Below, one piece after another: positions 1-10,575 of a DNA stretch of 64,000 nt. The notes below the pieces were generated by a model, which saw only the letters and a list, made by a program, of their open reading frames with translations, searched no databases and had not been told where the DNA came from. The position numbers and the translations under genes are program-made. The stretch is from Chara braunii (taxonomy: Eukaryota; Streptophyta; Charophyceae; Charales; Characeae), in contig BFEA01000220.1 of NCBI GenBank assembly GCA_003427395.1, positions 46,106-110,105 on the forward strand, in the 5' to 3' direction. How positions within the stretch are numbered: position 1 is the first letter of the stretch; each line of letters opens with the position of its first letter.

Positions 1-750
1 CCCAATCTCGATTTATGCATGTCATCCTTGCGCGTGGGTCATGCGAATCTTGCTTCTCGGTATCGTTCGGATATTAACGGATGTTTTTTTCCGGAAGGAT
101 GGAGAAATACTTTTTTGTCAGAGGCAGCAGTTTCCTTTTGTCCGTGCTTATAGCTTTGATGACGTGTCGGAGAGGGATGATGATTCAGGGAAAGGTCCTT
201 TGCGATGCGTGGCGCAGAAGGCATGCTTCATCTCTTTCGTTTGGTGTTCTCAAAATGATGGGTTGACTGATGACACCCGTGATATGGTGCTTTTAGATCA
301 GAGCCTCGGACTGCCAAAGTGGCTTGTTGTGAATGTTAATAGTGATGACTAAGCTTGGTATTGATTAGTCGAAGAATGGCAAATGATGATGGACTGGATG
401 GTGATTGGTTGAGGGATCAGGTACAGCAGGCAAGACTTGCTTGCAGTGCGGGACACTTGTTGTTTCTTTTGTTGCGTTTGAAAGGCTATATATTTGTAGC
501 ATGTATGCATCCTGAGCGAGTGCACAAGTGGCAGGCAGACGAGCAGAGTCTATGATCGGGATTCCCCTTCCTCACCCTCCTTCCCCCCATTCCTCCCCCC
601 CCTCTGCCCTGGTGCTAAGAAATCGTTTTTGGAGCCAGAAATAGGTATTGCAGCAGAAAATGCATGCATGGTGCCGGAATTGAAGTGTGATGAGGATGAC
701 CTCGAGACCCCCCCTACTCTAAAGTCATCGCTTTCACTGTGACTGTGCAG
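1..750 (+). other. probable intron/upstream part of the prefoldin subunit 5 gene, no exon recognised
   Basis: This stretch precedes the first recognisable prefoldin exon and ends in a good splice acceptor (CACTGTGACTGTGCAG, ending at 750). The exon that follows starts inside a codon, so at least one more coding exon lies upstream. I looked here for the conserved N-terminal helix of prefoldin 5 and did not find it, so the missing exon or exons probably lie left of the window. Short open frames exist but resemble nothing I know. Confidence 0.5.
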
Positions 751-1856
751 GGAAGCCTGTGCTTGTTCCTTTGGCCAGCTCCCTATACGTTCCCGGCTCG
801 CTCACCAATGTCGGGAAGGTACTTGTGGATGTCGGTACCGGCTACTACATCGAGGTTCGTGGTCTCCTTTTTCCTTATTTCAGGTCGTTTTGCACGTTCT
901 CACACTTGTAGACTTGACAAAAGCTGTCCCTCCTGCATTCCCCTCCTCTCCTCGGCCCTTGGTTCCCCCCTCCTTTCTCCCTCCCTCTCTCTCTCTCTCC
1001 TGTTCCGCTTTCTTTCTCTCTCCCTCCCTCTTTCTCTCTCTTTCTCGTTGGCTCGCATTCTTTCTTCCTCCCTCCCTCCCTCCCTCCCTTCCTCCCTCTC
1101 TCTCTCTCTCGCTCTCCACGCCTCTCTCTCTCTCCCTCTCCCCCTCTCTCCCTCTCCCTCTCTCTCTCTCGCTCTCCCCTTTCCCCTCCCCTGCCCCCGT
1201 ACTCCTTTTCATCGCGAACAAGAGTTTATCTTTCGCACTTTTCTTCCTTTGTTGTATCTGGTGTGTTCTCTTACCGTTATTCTATGATGCCGGTATTCGA
1301 AGAGATACGACTTCATGACCGACTCCCCTTTCATTCATGTCATCCATCATCAGCTTCTGTTGCCATGGGCCAGGCTGACCCATCGTATTGATTTATGCTG
1401 CTGCTTCCCGCCATTGCAGGATCCGACGCCTGTTATTGACGCAGTTATTGACAGGCATCCTTGTGTCCTGGGCGGTTTCTCTTCCTCTGTCTTTGGTAAT
1501 TGTACAAACCAACAATGCAGTCCTACGTCACATGTGGAAACAATGACAGAAGGGACACGACAAAAAGGTAGAAAGGCCGATATATGCCGAGGGTAGGACG
1601 ACATGGTCCATGTTTAGGAAGAGGCAAATCCCACAGGTACGACGGCCAAATTTGACAGGAGAGGGTGGAGGGAGAAGCGGGGGAGGGCGTGGTTGTGGAC
1701 ATATGAGTGCATGTGTTTTGTCATGTTCGCTATACGCAAGTCCATAATAGAAGTATGACTGTGCCAGACTGTTTCATTGGACTTTCACCGACTCATCCGG
1801 AGGTTGATCCCGACACTCTGCCCAGCGTTCATGTGTGTGTGTGTTTGTGTGTTGTT

Positions 1857-1912
<56 letters not shown>

Positions 1913-3692
1913 GTATGTGCTTTATGTAGATCATGCATGGCCGAGTAACAGTTGATGCGTGTGTTGTTTCATTGTGCAGAAAAGTGTTGATGATGGAGTG
2001 AATTACTGCCAGCGGAAGGCGGCTTTTATGAAACAAAACCATGACAAGGTGGTTGATGTGAGTAAGACTCTTCCTGTTGGAAAGCTCTGACTGCTTCTTC
2101 ATACTAGAATTGACTAAGGGTGTATTGCCACTTGGACTTTCCGGTTCAAATCTGACCAGAAGTACTGCTTCATTGGGCAGACGCTCTCACGGAGGGCACA
2201 GTCTCTCTAGCGCCTCATAGAATGTATATGGCCAGTATGTGTGGAATGTGATTGCTGGTTCTTTTTCTTTTCATTTCTTCTTTTAGTGTCCTTATGGTGC
2301 CCTGCCACTGAGGCAGGGCGGATTCCATGCGGGGCGACGAACTGCCTCAATCACCTCATACTCCCACGGAAGGACTGTAGCATTCTGTATCGGGACCGCG
2401 ATCACAGCAGAAGGGATGTTTTTTTTTTATTCTCTTCTTTTTCTTCATTTCTTCTTCGCCGTAAAGACGCCTTCATTGAGGGCACACTCTCACTAGCACC
2501 TCGTGGAATGTATCTTGATGGCTATGTAACTCTGCCATGAGTACCGGAAATGAAAATACAATGGGACCCAGGCTCGGCAAAACTTGGTGCGCAGTGAAAT
2601 TCAGGTTCGGCAAAAAAAACATGATCGGAGGTAGTGGTGATTTAACGAAGCCAAATTTGACATCTGTTAAAATTGAAATAATACAGAAGCCAAAAAAAAA
2701 AAAAAAAAAAAGAAGTGAAATTCAGGTTCGGAAAAAACATAATCGGAGTTAGTGTTGATTTAACGAAGCCAAATTTGACATCTGTTAAAATTGAAATAAT
2801 ACAGAAGCCAAATTTGACATCTGTTAGAATTGAAATAACACAGAGAAGATTAGCATGGCCCCTGTGCAAGGATGACATGCAGAAATCGAGAAATGGTCTC
2901 ACAAAAAAAAAAAAAAAAAAAAAAAAAAAAGCAAAGATGATAAGACTGCTTCGGCCAGCAGAGCACTTGTAACGCTCCCTGTGGAATGTGATACTCTGCC
3001 ACAGTTGTGCTTGCAAAACGGTTAATCAATGGCTATTCTTCCCTTGCTCAGAACAATACCGTCTCCTTTCTCCACCAACTCAGTTGGTACACCCATGAAC
3101 TGTTGAAATACAGACCGGAGTTTGAACTCGGAGGGAATGAGATGAGTAAATATAACTGCGAATTTAGTAATTTACCTGGGGCCGATCAGCTCAAAGATGT
3201 TATTTCAAGGCGGTCGCCCTTGCTCTTTTAAGAGGCAAAAAAAAAATAAAAGACCGTCAATAGATCTCCCCGTAAAAAAAATGCTTGGCATGGTGATGGG
3301 ACAGGCAACTTGCTGTTTTTTTTTTGTTTTTTTTTTTAATTACGGTTGTTATTCCTGCTGTTAGGCATTGCAAAGCTTTGTCTTGTCTTGCGTCGAGGAT
3401 TTGTAACCCTGCAGTTGAGCACTAATCAAGAGTTTGATCATCTGAAGCTATTTTACTCCTTTAAGCCTCACTATGTATGAACCAATGCCTCAAATGTCTA
3501 TCATAGTAAAGTTTTCAGCTGCTGTTGTTCTTTGTCATATCATGTTCTCCTGTAGAATGCTCTTTAACTGTGTTTGGTGTCGGTTGGATGCAGGTGATTG
3601 GGAAAAAGCAAAGTGCGGTGGAACAAGTGGCACTGACTTTTCAGGCGAAATTGGCTGCGTCAGCAAGGGAAACAACGCAACGGTCTTCTTAA
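751..3692 (+). CDS. PFD5: prefoldin subunit 5 (GIM5-type), last three coding exons, 5' partial
   Basis: Prefoldin 5 is an alpha-type subunit of the cytosolic hexameric co-chaperone that passes unfolded actin and tubulin to the chaperonin CCT. Three exons are visible: 751-854, 1980-2057 and 3594-3692 (stop TAA at 3690-3692). Exon one encodes [15 protein letters not shown] followed by [15 protein letters not shown], the beta-hairpin signature of the alpha-prefoldin core. Exon two begins [13 protein letters not shown] and forms the start of the C-terminal helix. Exon three encodes the rest of that helix, ending TTQRSS. Borders are GAG|gttcgt, GAT|gtgagt and cag acceptors at 750, 1979 and 3593. 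The last two introns are phase 0 and the one before 751 is phase 1. About 92 residues are present. Plant PFD5 is about 150, so roughly 60 N-terminal residues (first helix) are missing, outside the window. The last intron hosts a U6 retropseudogene. Confidence 0.9.
957..1195 (+). repeat. CT/CCCT-rich low-complexity tract in a PFD5 intron
   Basis: About 240 bp almost entirely of C and T on the plus strand, made of interrupted CT, CCCT and CTTTCT runs. It lies in the intron between the exons ending at 854 and starting at 1980. It creates spurious Ser/Leu/Pro-rich open frames on one strand and Arg/Glu-rich ones on the other. These are not genes. Confidence 0.95.
1860..1909 (+). repeat. (GA)25 microsatellite
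   Basis: A perfect 50-bp GA dinucleotide run just upstream of the exon starting at 1980, in the same intron as the CT-rich tract. A short GT-rich stretch (TGTGTGTGTGTTTGTG) precedes it. Confidence 0.98.
2595..2930 (+). pseudogene. U6 snRNA retropseudogene with poly(A) tail and duplicated chimeric 5' units
   Basis: Positions 2816-2902 match the spliceosomal U6 snRNA from GACATC onward: ACAGAGA box, the AGC triad in GATTAGCATGGCCCCTG, CAAGGATGACATGC and ATCGAGAAATGGTC. A 28-base poly(A) follows at 2903-2930, where a real U6 gene would have a T-run terminator, so this is an RNA-derived retrocopy. Upstream, a unit of about 119 bp occurs twice (about 2595-2692 and 2714-2808). Each contains an unidentified piece (GTGAAATTCAGGTTCGG...) joined to a truncated U6 start (GACATCTGTTAAAATTG). 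The first unit carries its own A20 run. The normal 5' stem-loop of U6 is replaced. It sits in sense orientation in the last PFD5 intron. Confidence 0.85.
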
Positions 3693-3962
3693 GCTGCCGG
3701 TAGTAGGAGGTTGGCTGGAGATCGCGCAGGGATTTGTGCAGGCTAGTGGAGTCTTGGAATCCGGGTCACCCCTCCTCTTTTTATTGGAAGCAGAGGGACG
3801 GAAATAGGCAGTTTAACTACCTCCCACCATTCATCGGTCTGCCTTTTTCTTCCTACTTCTCCTCCTCCTGCATTCTACTCTCTCCCCTGGCCTTTCCTCT
3901 CCTCTCCTCTATAACTTGTAGAAGGCTCCAGAGTGTTGTGTGAGAGCAGGAAGGCCATCACA
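3693..3962 (+). promoter_or_regulatory. short PFD5-NUP98 intergenic space; PFD5 3' end and NUP98 leader/promoter
   Basis: Only 270 bp separate the PFD5 stop codon from the NUP98 start codon, both on the plus strand. The second half is strongly pyrimidine-rich (about 3830-3915, many CTCCT repeats), followed by CTATAACTTG at about 3908. This is compatible with a short leader and core promoter, but no start site can be read from sequence alone. NUP98 regulatory sequence probably overlaps the PFD5 3' end. Confidence 0.4.
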
Positions 3963-6900
3963 ATGTTCGGAGCATCGTCGAACCCCTTCGGGGGACAGTC
4001 TTCGTCAAGCCCTTTGGGCATATCTAGCTCATCCAGTGCGTTTGCCACAAGCACTGCAGCAAATCCTTTTGCACAGGCTGCAAATCCTTTTGCCGCAAAA
4101 CCATTTGGTCCTACCTCTGGTCAAACCTCTGGTCAATCAACATTATTTGGGGGAACGTCGACTGGTGTGTTTGGTGCCGCTTCACAGCCGGCATTCGGGG
4201 CAACGACGCCAGCTTTTGGCTCATCTATGCCGGCTTTTGGTTACTCTACGCCTGCTGTTGGTTCCTCTACGCCAACCTTTGGTTCCTCTACGCCAGCCTT
4301 TGGTTCCTCTACGCCAGCCTTTGGTTCCTCTACACCAGCTTTTGGTTCCTCTATGCCAGCTTTCGGTTCTTCTGCACCAGCTTTTGGGTCCTCTGCACCA
4401 GCTTTGACGTCATCTACGCCTGCTTTCGGGCCGTCTACACCTGCTTTTGGGTCGTCTATGCCGGCTTTTGGTTCGTCTACGCCTGCTTTTGGGTCATCTA
4501 TGCCGGCTTTTGGTTCCACTCCTGCATCACCTTATGGCACAGCGAATGCATTCGGTCAACAGAAGCCTGGAACGCTGTTTGGTGGGCTAGGGGCATCAAC
4601 AGGCCAACCTAACCAGTTTGGGAGCACGACTTTTGGCCAGACTCAGGCCAGCCAACCGGCCTTTGGCACGACTGCGACACCAGCGTTTGGTACGTCCGGT
4701 CCTGCATTCGGGGCAGCGACAGCACCTGCGTTTGGTTCATCCTCAACCCCTTTATTTGGAGCAACGACCACAGCAGCATTTGGGGTAGGGACTTCTTCTA
4801 CACCAGCGTTCGGTGCTGGGCAGACATCTGCCAGCACTTCTGCTTTTGGTGCCACAGCATTCGGAACAGCTGGGGGATTTGGGCAACAGCAACAGAGAGG
4901 CAGTCGAACGATACCCTATCAGGCCACCAATGATCCCGACTCACCTGCAGGGCAGCCTGGAAAGTTCATGTCGATTTCCGCAATGCCAGCCTACAAGAAC
5001 AAGAGCGACGAGGAGCTAAGGTGGGAGGACTACCAGCAGAACGACAAAGGTGGGCCTGCACCACCTGGGCAGGCCGCACGCCCAACAAGTTCAATCCTTG
5101 GAACACCCGCACAGTCCAATCCATTTGGCAGTGTGACAAATATTGGGAGCACCATGCCTAATCCAACCCCCTTCGGTACGGCACCTTCTTCAAATCCATC
5201 CACCCTGGCTTTCGGATCATCAACAACCCCGGTGTTGGGTGCGACCTCTTCATCAGCCTTCGGGTCTACCTCATCTGCATCGCTTTTTGGTTCCAACATC
5301 TCCGGATTTGGTACAGGGGGACAGCAATCAAGCCCAGCATTTGCATTGCAGCCAGTCTTTCATTCTGCACCAGCAAGCACCCTGGGGTTCAGCACAACGA
5401 ATCTGTTCGGTGCAACTAGTGGCAGCGCTCTTGGATCGAACATGTTCGGACCCACGAACAGTTGCTTTGGGACCTCAGGTGGAGTGTCTGGTCCAGCTGC
5501 TTCCTCCACGCCTCTCTTTGGAAGGCCCCTCTTTCCAGCCGCATCTCCATCCTTTGCGACATCCTCAACCCCTGCCAGCACAAATATTTTTGCCAACACA
5601 TCCCCTGTTTTCAGCTTTAATCAAACAACAGGTTCCTCTGGATTGATCATGCCAACACCATCTTCTTCCCCCTCGCTGCCTGGTGGGTTCTCGTCCCAAG
5701 CCACGAACGCAAGCTTCAGCTTTAATACTCAGCCACAGGCAACAGCGGGGTTCTTGGGAAGCACAACACAGCTGCTGTTTCAGCAACCTGCACAGCAGCT
5801 CCAGCAGTCTCAGCAAGCAGGGATGCTAGGCCAGCAAATGGGTGCCGTTCTTCCCCCAGTGGCAAGTCCGTTTGGCTACATGCCAGCATTGCCGCAAGTG
5901 AATTTGGGAAAGTCACGGATCACGACACCCACCAGCGGCCATGCTGGCATTGCCAGCATGCCAGTGCTGGAGAAACCAACACAGTCACATGGAACATCTC
6001 TGCTTACACCAAGGCACATTACTCCACGCTCAAGAGTGAGAATGCATGCGCGGAGGTACCAGCCCCAGAGCGGCAGCCCAAGGGTGTCTTTCCTAGGTGA
6101 TGGAGACGACATACCCAGCCCACCACGTGCCGACATGCAGTTTGTCCCCAGAGAAAATCCTCGAGCATTGTTCATTCGACAACCAGATCAGTCGACATCT
6201 CTTGGAACACCATCAAGAATGGCGGGTTTGAGAAGCCGGGCTGTTGCCACACCAGCAGCGAATGACGTATCCAACTTGGCCCTAGTTGAGTATGATGCAG
6301 AGGAAGCGCACACGAGGGCTGGGGTACCCTGTGCGAATGGCCTGGGACACACACAGGTTGATTTGCAATCCTGTGGTCAAGGCGTTATTGGTGAGAAGGG
6401 AGGGGATGGAACAAGCGCAGTCCCAAAGCATGGTCTAGGGGCAAATGATGAGATTAATGGAAATGGCTATGCTCCTCTTTTTGGTGGTGGGCGAGGGGAG
6501 GCCGCAAGCAGTTCTCGCGGTGACTCTGGGATAGATATCGAGGCATTGTTGCCAAAACTTCGAGATCCAGAGTACTACACAGAGCCGAAGGCTCAGGAAC
6601 TGGCGGCAAAGGAGCGTGCCAATCCCGGCTACATGTCTTGCGTGAAGGACTTCGTCGTTGGTCGCAGGGGTTATGGGTCTTTAAAGTTCTTGGGCGAGAC
6701 AGATGTTAGGGGACTGGACCTGGAGGGCATCGTGCAGTTGAATAACTGTGAGGTGTTGGTGTACATGGACGAAAGCCAGAAGCCTGCTGTCGGCAAGGGG
6801 CTGAACAAACCTGCTGAGGTTACACTTCTGAATGTCAAATGCATTGACAAGAAGAGTGGACAGGTGCTGCAGGGGCCTGACGTGGAGAAGTTTGAAAGGA

Positions 6901-7055
6901 AGCTGAAAAGGAAGACTGAGCAGCAAGGTGCTGAGTTTGTGAAGTATGATGCCTCTAAAGGGGAATGGGTATTCCGAGTGGAACATTTCAGTCGGTATGG
7001 ATTGGGAAGCTCTTCCAATGTGGATGATGTGGATGCAGGATTATCATCCATGTGA
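3963..7055 (+). CDS. NUP98: nucleoporin NUP98 with FG repeats, Gle2-binding segment and autoproteolytic domain; single exon
   Basis: NUP98 is an FG nucleoporin of the pore channel that binds transport receptors and the export factor Gle2/Rae1. The ATG at 3963 is chosen over an in-frame one at 3933 because MFGASSNPFG is the typical NUP98 N-terminus. The product has 1030 residues. Order: FG/AFG repeats about 1-305, a Gle2-binding-like segment about 310-365 (RGSRTIPYQATND, then SDEELRWEDYQQNDKGG), more FG-type repeats to about 650, a linker, then the autoproteolytic domain about 856-1020. The His-Phe-Ser cleavage site is H1008-F1009-S1010, giving a 21-residue released tail ending in Met. There is no NUP96 continuation, as in plants and unlike animals and yeast. 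No intron interrupts 3.1 kb of coding sequence. All domains are in frame, so it looks functional. Confidence 0.95.
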   Translation: MFGASSNPFGGQSSSSPLGISSSSSAFATSTAANPFAQAANPFAAKPFGPTSGQTSGQSTLFGGTSTGVFGAASQPAFGATTPAFGSSMPAFGYSTPAVGSSTPTFGSSTPAFGSSTPAFGSSTPAFGSSMPAFGSSAPAFGSSAPALTSSTPAFGPSTPAFGSSMPAFGSSTPAFGSSMPAFGSTPASPYGTANAFGQQKPGTLFGGLGASTGQPNQFGSTTFGQTQASQPAFGTTATPAFGTSGPAFGAATAPAFGSSSTPLFGATTTAAFGVGTSSTPAFGAGQTSASTSAFGATAFGTAGGFGQQQQRGSRTIPYQATNDPDSPAGQPGKFMSISAMPAYKNKSDEELRWEDYQQNDKGGPAPPGQAARPTSSILGTPAQSNPFGSVTNIGSTMPNPTPFGTAPSSNPSTLAFGSSTTPVLGATSSSAFGSTSSASLFGSNISGFGTGGQQSSPAFALQPVFHSAPASTLGFSTTNLFGATSGSALGSNMFGPTNSCFGTSGGVSGPAASSTPLFGRPLFPAASPSFATSSTPASTNIFANTSPVFSFNQTTGSSGLIMPTPSSSPSLPGGFSSQATNASFSFNTQPQATAGFLGSTTQLLFQQPAQQLQQSQQAGMLGQQMGAVLPPVASPFGYMPALPQVNLGKSRITTPTSGHAGIASMPVLEKPTQSHGTSLLTPRHITPRSRVRMHARRYQPQSGSPRVSFLGDGDDIPSPPRADMQFVPRENPRALFIRQPDQSTSLGTPSRMAGLRSRAVATPAANDVSNLALVEYDAEEAHTRAGVPCANGLGHTQVDLQSCGQGVIGEKGGDGTSAVPKHGLGANDEINGNGYAPLFGGGRGEAASSSRGDSGIDIEALLPKLRDPEYYTEPKAQELAAKERANPGYMSCVKDFVVGRRGYGSLKFLGETDVRGLDLEGIVQLNNCEVLVYMDESQKPAVGKGLNKPAEVTLLNVKCIDKKSGQVLQGPDVEKFERKLKRKTEQQGAEFVKYDASKGEWVFRVEHFSRYGLGSSSNVDDVDAGLSSM
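4207..4527 (+). repeat. 21-bp coding minisatellite in NUP98 (PAFGSST/M units)
   Basis: A 21-bp unit, roughly GCTTTTGGTTCCTCTACGCCA, repeats about 15 times in tandem with small changes and encodes Ala-Phe-Gly-Ser-Ser-Thr/Met-Pro. Each unit gives one FG dipeptide. Three adjacent units near 4275-4330 are almost identical, a sign of recent slippage or unequal exchange. The minus strand is also open here, with Pro-Lys-Ala-Gly units, a by-product of the repeat. Confidence 0.9.
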
Positions 7056-9170
7056 AGAGCAGCGTGACAGGATGCATGAGAGGGGATTCTTTGATCATGT
7101 ACTGGATACGTTGGAGGATGAAGAAAACGATTTGATGACCAGTTGACCAGTGATGTGCATGCATCTGACGACTATGGAGAATGGGAAGTGCAGGTGTGAG
7201 TTGTCGTTCTTTGTGGAAAGGGCAAAAGGTTGTGGTCGGTGAAATGGGAAGCTGAATCTTTTCCTATAAGATTCAGGAGACACATTCATTGGAAGCCCTG
7301 ACTGGAGTCGGCGAGCTCAAGATGTTCCCAAATAGGAAGCTTCAAGTATAGTTTCGTCCACCTATGTATCGGTCGAGGTAGCCATTTTGCTATTGCGGCC
7401 ACATTTTGGAGGTTTTTACCATGAGCTGCTGACCATAACTGCGCCGAGTTTCATTCGGCTGAGAGGGTGAGCTTGTCGTGTGGGGATATGGCGAACAGGG
7501 AAATTCCACGATTGGTCCATGATGTATGTTGACTAAGTTGAAAGGTGATATGGTCTGGCATTTGGAGAATGCAATTCACTACAAGATGACCTGGGATTTA
7601 GGGAGTTACAGGAGGGCGCATGTGCTTGCCAGACCGTCATGACCATCTGGGTGGTCCACTTATTCGGTTGGAGGAGAGGGCACATGGAGAGGGATGCTCC
7701 CACGGCTTACTCCTGCACAGAAGTGCAGAACGTGCGGTCTGTAACCAACATTACGAGTCGCAGAAGTCTGTCATTTTTTGGCTTCGGTACTGGTGTAAGC
7801 TGCATGCAACCAGAGAGCGTTGTGTTTTGTGTCGAACTCTGTGGTCTTCAACATACGGAATGGACAAGGTAGGGTGAGCTATTTCTGATAACTGATGCCA
7901 GAGTGAGGTTTCAGTACATACGAACGGCCCCGAAGTCCTGAAATAGCCTGCTTGAGTCTGAAATCCTTCGACCAGCCCTGCCCTGTCAGAGCGTGTGTCT
8001 CGGTCTGAAGCCATGCCAATAAGTGGTCCGGGTATCTTCTGTACAAGGATATAGTAGCCATGTACGGTTGCCACGGGTAAAAGGTGGCCGGGAACTTGGG
8101 AATGTGCGTGGGACAGGTGCCGGGGCGGTGTGCAGCGTCCGCTAGTACCTGGCTACTTTTTCTGGTCGTGAATTTGCAGCACAGCTCTGGACTCGGTTCC
8201 TGAATGCTTGCTTTGATACTTAGCTCTAGCTCCAGCCCGTAAGGGGCACGGGACACGGATCTGGGCCCAGCTTAGAAATTCTCTGAAGCTGGGTGCAAGG
8301 CCCAGCTGCTGAATCCCTTGGGAGTCGGCTGCCTGCCTGGCTTCAAAATTTCTTTGAACTCGTCTATAGGCTCACCTTCCCATGACTTTGGAACCCAACT
8401 CTGGTTCCAGCTTTAGAATCCATGGCTGGGACTGGCTTCCAGGGAAGTGTGCTTGTGTATTCTCTGTGTGCAAAAATGGACTTATCCATTTACGGGGAGG
8501 GAAGTGCGCTCGTGTATTCTCTGGATTTGAATGGGCAACCACCCAGTTTATGTTGCTGAGGTAGCACCCGGAACACTCTTCTTGAGAACAGCTCTGCTGC
8601 TGATGTTTCAGGAGCCTTTTGCGAGAAAGACATACGCTGGTGGTGGTCCTGCCTCTTACGCGTTGTGGGAACTGGCGTTCAATGCAACAGTTGGGAAATG
8701 GTTTGAGTTGTCTGTAGCCCGAAGGCGTTTCTTCTGAAAGCTTTTTGGTGCAGCCTGGACAATCCACTTATAGAGGTTGCCACACATTTCTGCGAAGAGG
8801 AAAGATGTCGCTTCCGGGTGTGTCCCGTGTACCTTTGCACGGTTTGCCGCTCCATCTGCTCAAGGGATGGGACTCGGTATCCTGAAAAAGTTGGACCTGG
8901 TTTCCTCTTCTTTGAATGCTTTTTTCATCAACAGGACTCCGTCGTGGTATGCTGCAGAGCACATGGATCTTGTGCTTATGTGGTGGTGTCTGGGGGAAAG
9001 GTACAGCTCCGGTGCTGGCAAGGCTCATCGGGCCATGAATTGTCTGTGTCAGAGTGTCTGTCTATAGCCGGCGGCTGCGTTGGTGCGCATCTGCGTGCTG
9101 TCGTCTGCATTTTCGGGCACCCAGGTGTGCATTTCTTACCGCTAGAACGGTTGTCGTAGAAAAGTTGAAG
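7056..9170. other. NUP98 3' region and intergenic DNA, no gene recognised
   Basis: This begins with the NUP98 3' end and continues as mixed-composition sequence. Short open frames on both strands lack any family signature. A direct repeat (AGTGTGCTTGTGTATTCTCTG at about 8446 and a close copy at about 8505) is the only structure I see. Confidence 0.5.
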
Positions 9171-9173
9171 GTG

Positions 9174-9245
9174 TGCGATCGATGCACTGAGCGAGAGTTA
9201 TCGATTGCATTGAGCGAGGGTGATCGATGTATCGAGCGATGTGGT
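9174..9245 (+). repeat. three-unit minisatellite, about 24 bp period
   Basis: Three degenerate units of the form ATCGATG(C/T)A(C/T)(T)GAGCGAG follow each other directly (starts near 9178, 9202 and 9225). No gene context. Confidence 0.7.
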
Positions 9246-10560
9246 GTAGGCGGTGGGTGATCCATGCATGCCTTTACCAATAGGATTGCTCTTGGTTAGC
9301 TGGTTCAGCTTTCATATTCAGTGGCAATGCCATGTTGTGCGCGTGTTTTATCGGCGCTTCTTTTGTTTGTGGGGCTCTCTGTGCTACTGGCTGCTAACAT
9401 TCGTGTTCTGCGAGCTGTGCAGATTTCTCTTATGTTTTGCTACTAGTAGCCTGTGACTATCTTGAAGGCGCCAGCGCAAGTTTTTTTTTTTGCAGAGAGG
9501 TGTTTGCCAATTGTTCGATTCTTTGCCGATCGATCTTCGAGAATGGGTATGTTTCTCTGATTCACTGGACATCTTTCCTTTCTAGGGGTGCCTGCAGATT
9601 GTCTGATTCTTTCCTGTTTGTTTGTGCTCGACTTAAAGCATATACTCACGCCAGGGCTTTTTTATTTTTCACTTATTTTTGGACGTTATTGCTGTCAGAT
9701 ACATCCAGGTCTGCCATTAAATGTGGTCAGATGCATTGAAGATGGTCCTAGTGTGAGTACGCCCGTAGTTGGGTCTGATTTTTTCTAGGGACGCTTTTAG
9801 ACTCGCTGTATTTTCTTCGCCATTTGTTGTCGAGTTTCTCTTTGAGATTGCCTTCTGTTGAGAGGTGTTTGCAGATTTTGTCATTCTTTGCCCACTCTTG
9901 AGTTTGAAGAGACACCCTTGATTCTGTTGATTTTCCTTGCCAGGGTTGCTTGCAGGTTATCTGATTCCGCCGCATTGCATTTGGCATCAACTCTGTCGGA
10001 GGGTGTCAAACAGATTTTCTTTCTGGTTATCCCTGGCTCTCGATTTGTGCCGCGGAGTGGTGGTAGATTGTTTCGTAGGAGTAGGTGTGTTATGTGGGCG
10101 CTACGATTAAGGTAGGAGATGGTGAGCAGGTGTGAGCTCTTTCGGTATAGTAGTGATTACTGCTGAAGCTATTAGTGAGTCATGGACGGTGGCTCCCGGT
10201 TCAACTTGTGGGAGCTGATAGAACTGAGATACATATCGCTGAAGGTTTGTACTTGTGTTGGTAGAGAGGGCTTGTGTATTGTTTTCAGCTGTGCTGGTTA
10301 ACAGCAATTGTTGATTGTTCTCGGCTGTGGATTGATTGTCTGTTTCATGGGATTGTACTATTGTTGTAGTCTCTGTTCGTCTGTGGCCTCCTGTGCGTTG
10401 AGGAGGAGGGGTTAGTGAAGCAATTTTGCAGAGTCGATTAGTCTCTTCGGAGTGCAAACGAGTTTGCGCACTTGCGATATCTGTTATAGACCTTGCTGTG
10501 ACGGGCTTCGTATGAATGAAATGTGCCTGATAAGGAGGGAGCTGCACTGTTTGATCGTCA
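9246..10560. other. intergenic DNA with degenerate internal repeats, no gene recognised
   Basis: A phrase close to GAGGTGTTTGCAGATT...TGATTCTTTGCC recurs near 9494, 9585, 9860 and 9945, so parts of 9480-9970 seem to derive from a decayed dispersed or tandem repeat. I see no protein signature. Confidence 0.4.
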
Positions 10561-10575
10561 CAGCATCTGATAAGG

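Noticed and set aside
739-1318. Ser/Leu/Pro-rich and Arg/Glu-rich open frames on both strands
   Set aside because: They are products of the CT-rich tract. The true coding part here is the prefoldin exon 751-854 in a different frame.
2816-2902. A functional U6 snRNA gene
   Set aside because: It has a poly(A) tail instead of a T-run terminator, the 5' stem-loop is replaced, and no upstream element/TATA arrangement is present.
4241-4519. Minus-strand frame of Pro-Lys-Ala-Gly repeats
   Set aside because: It is the reverse reading of the NUP98 FG minisatellite. A 21-bp repeat without stops is open in several frames.
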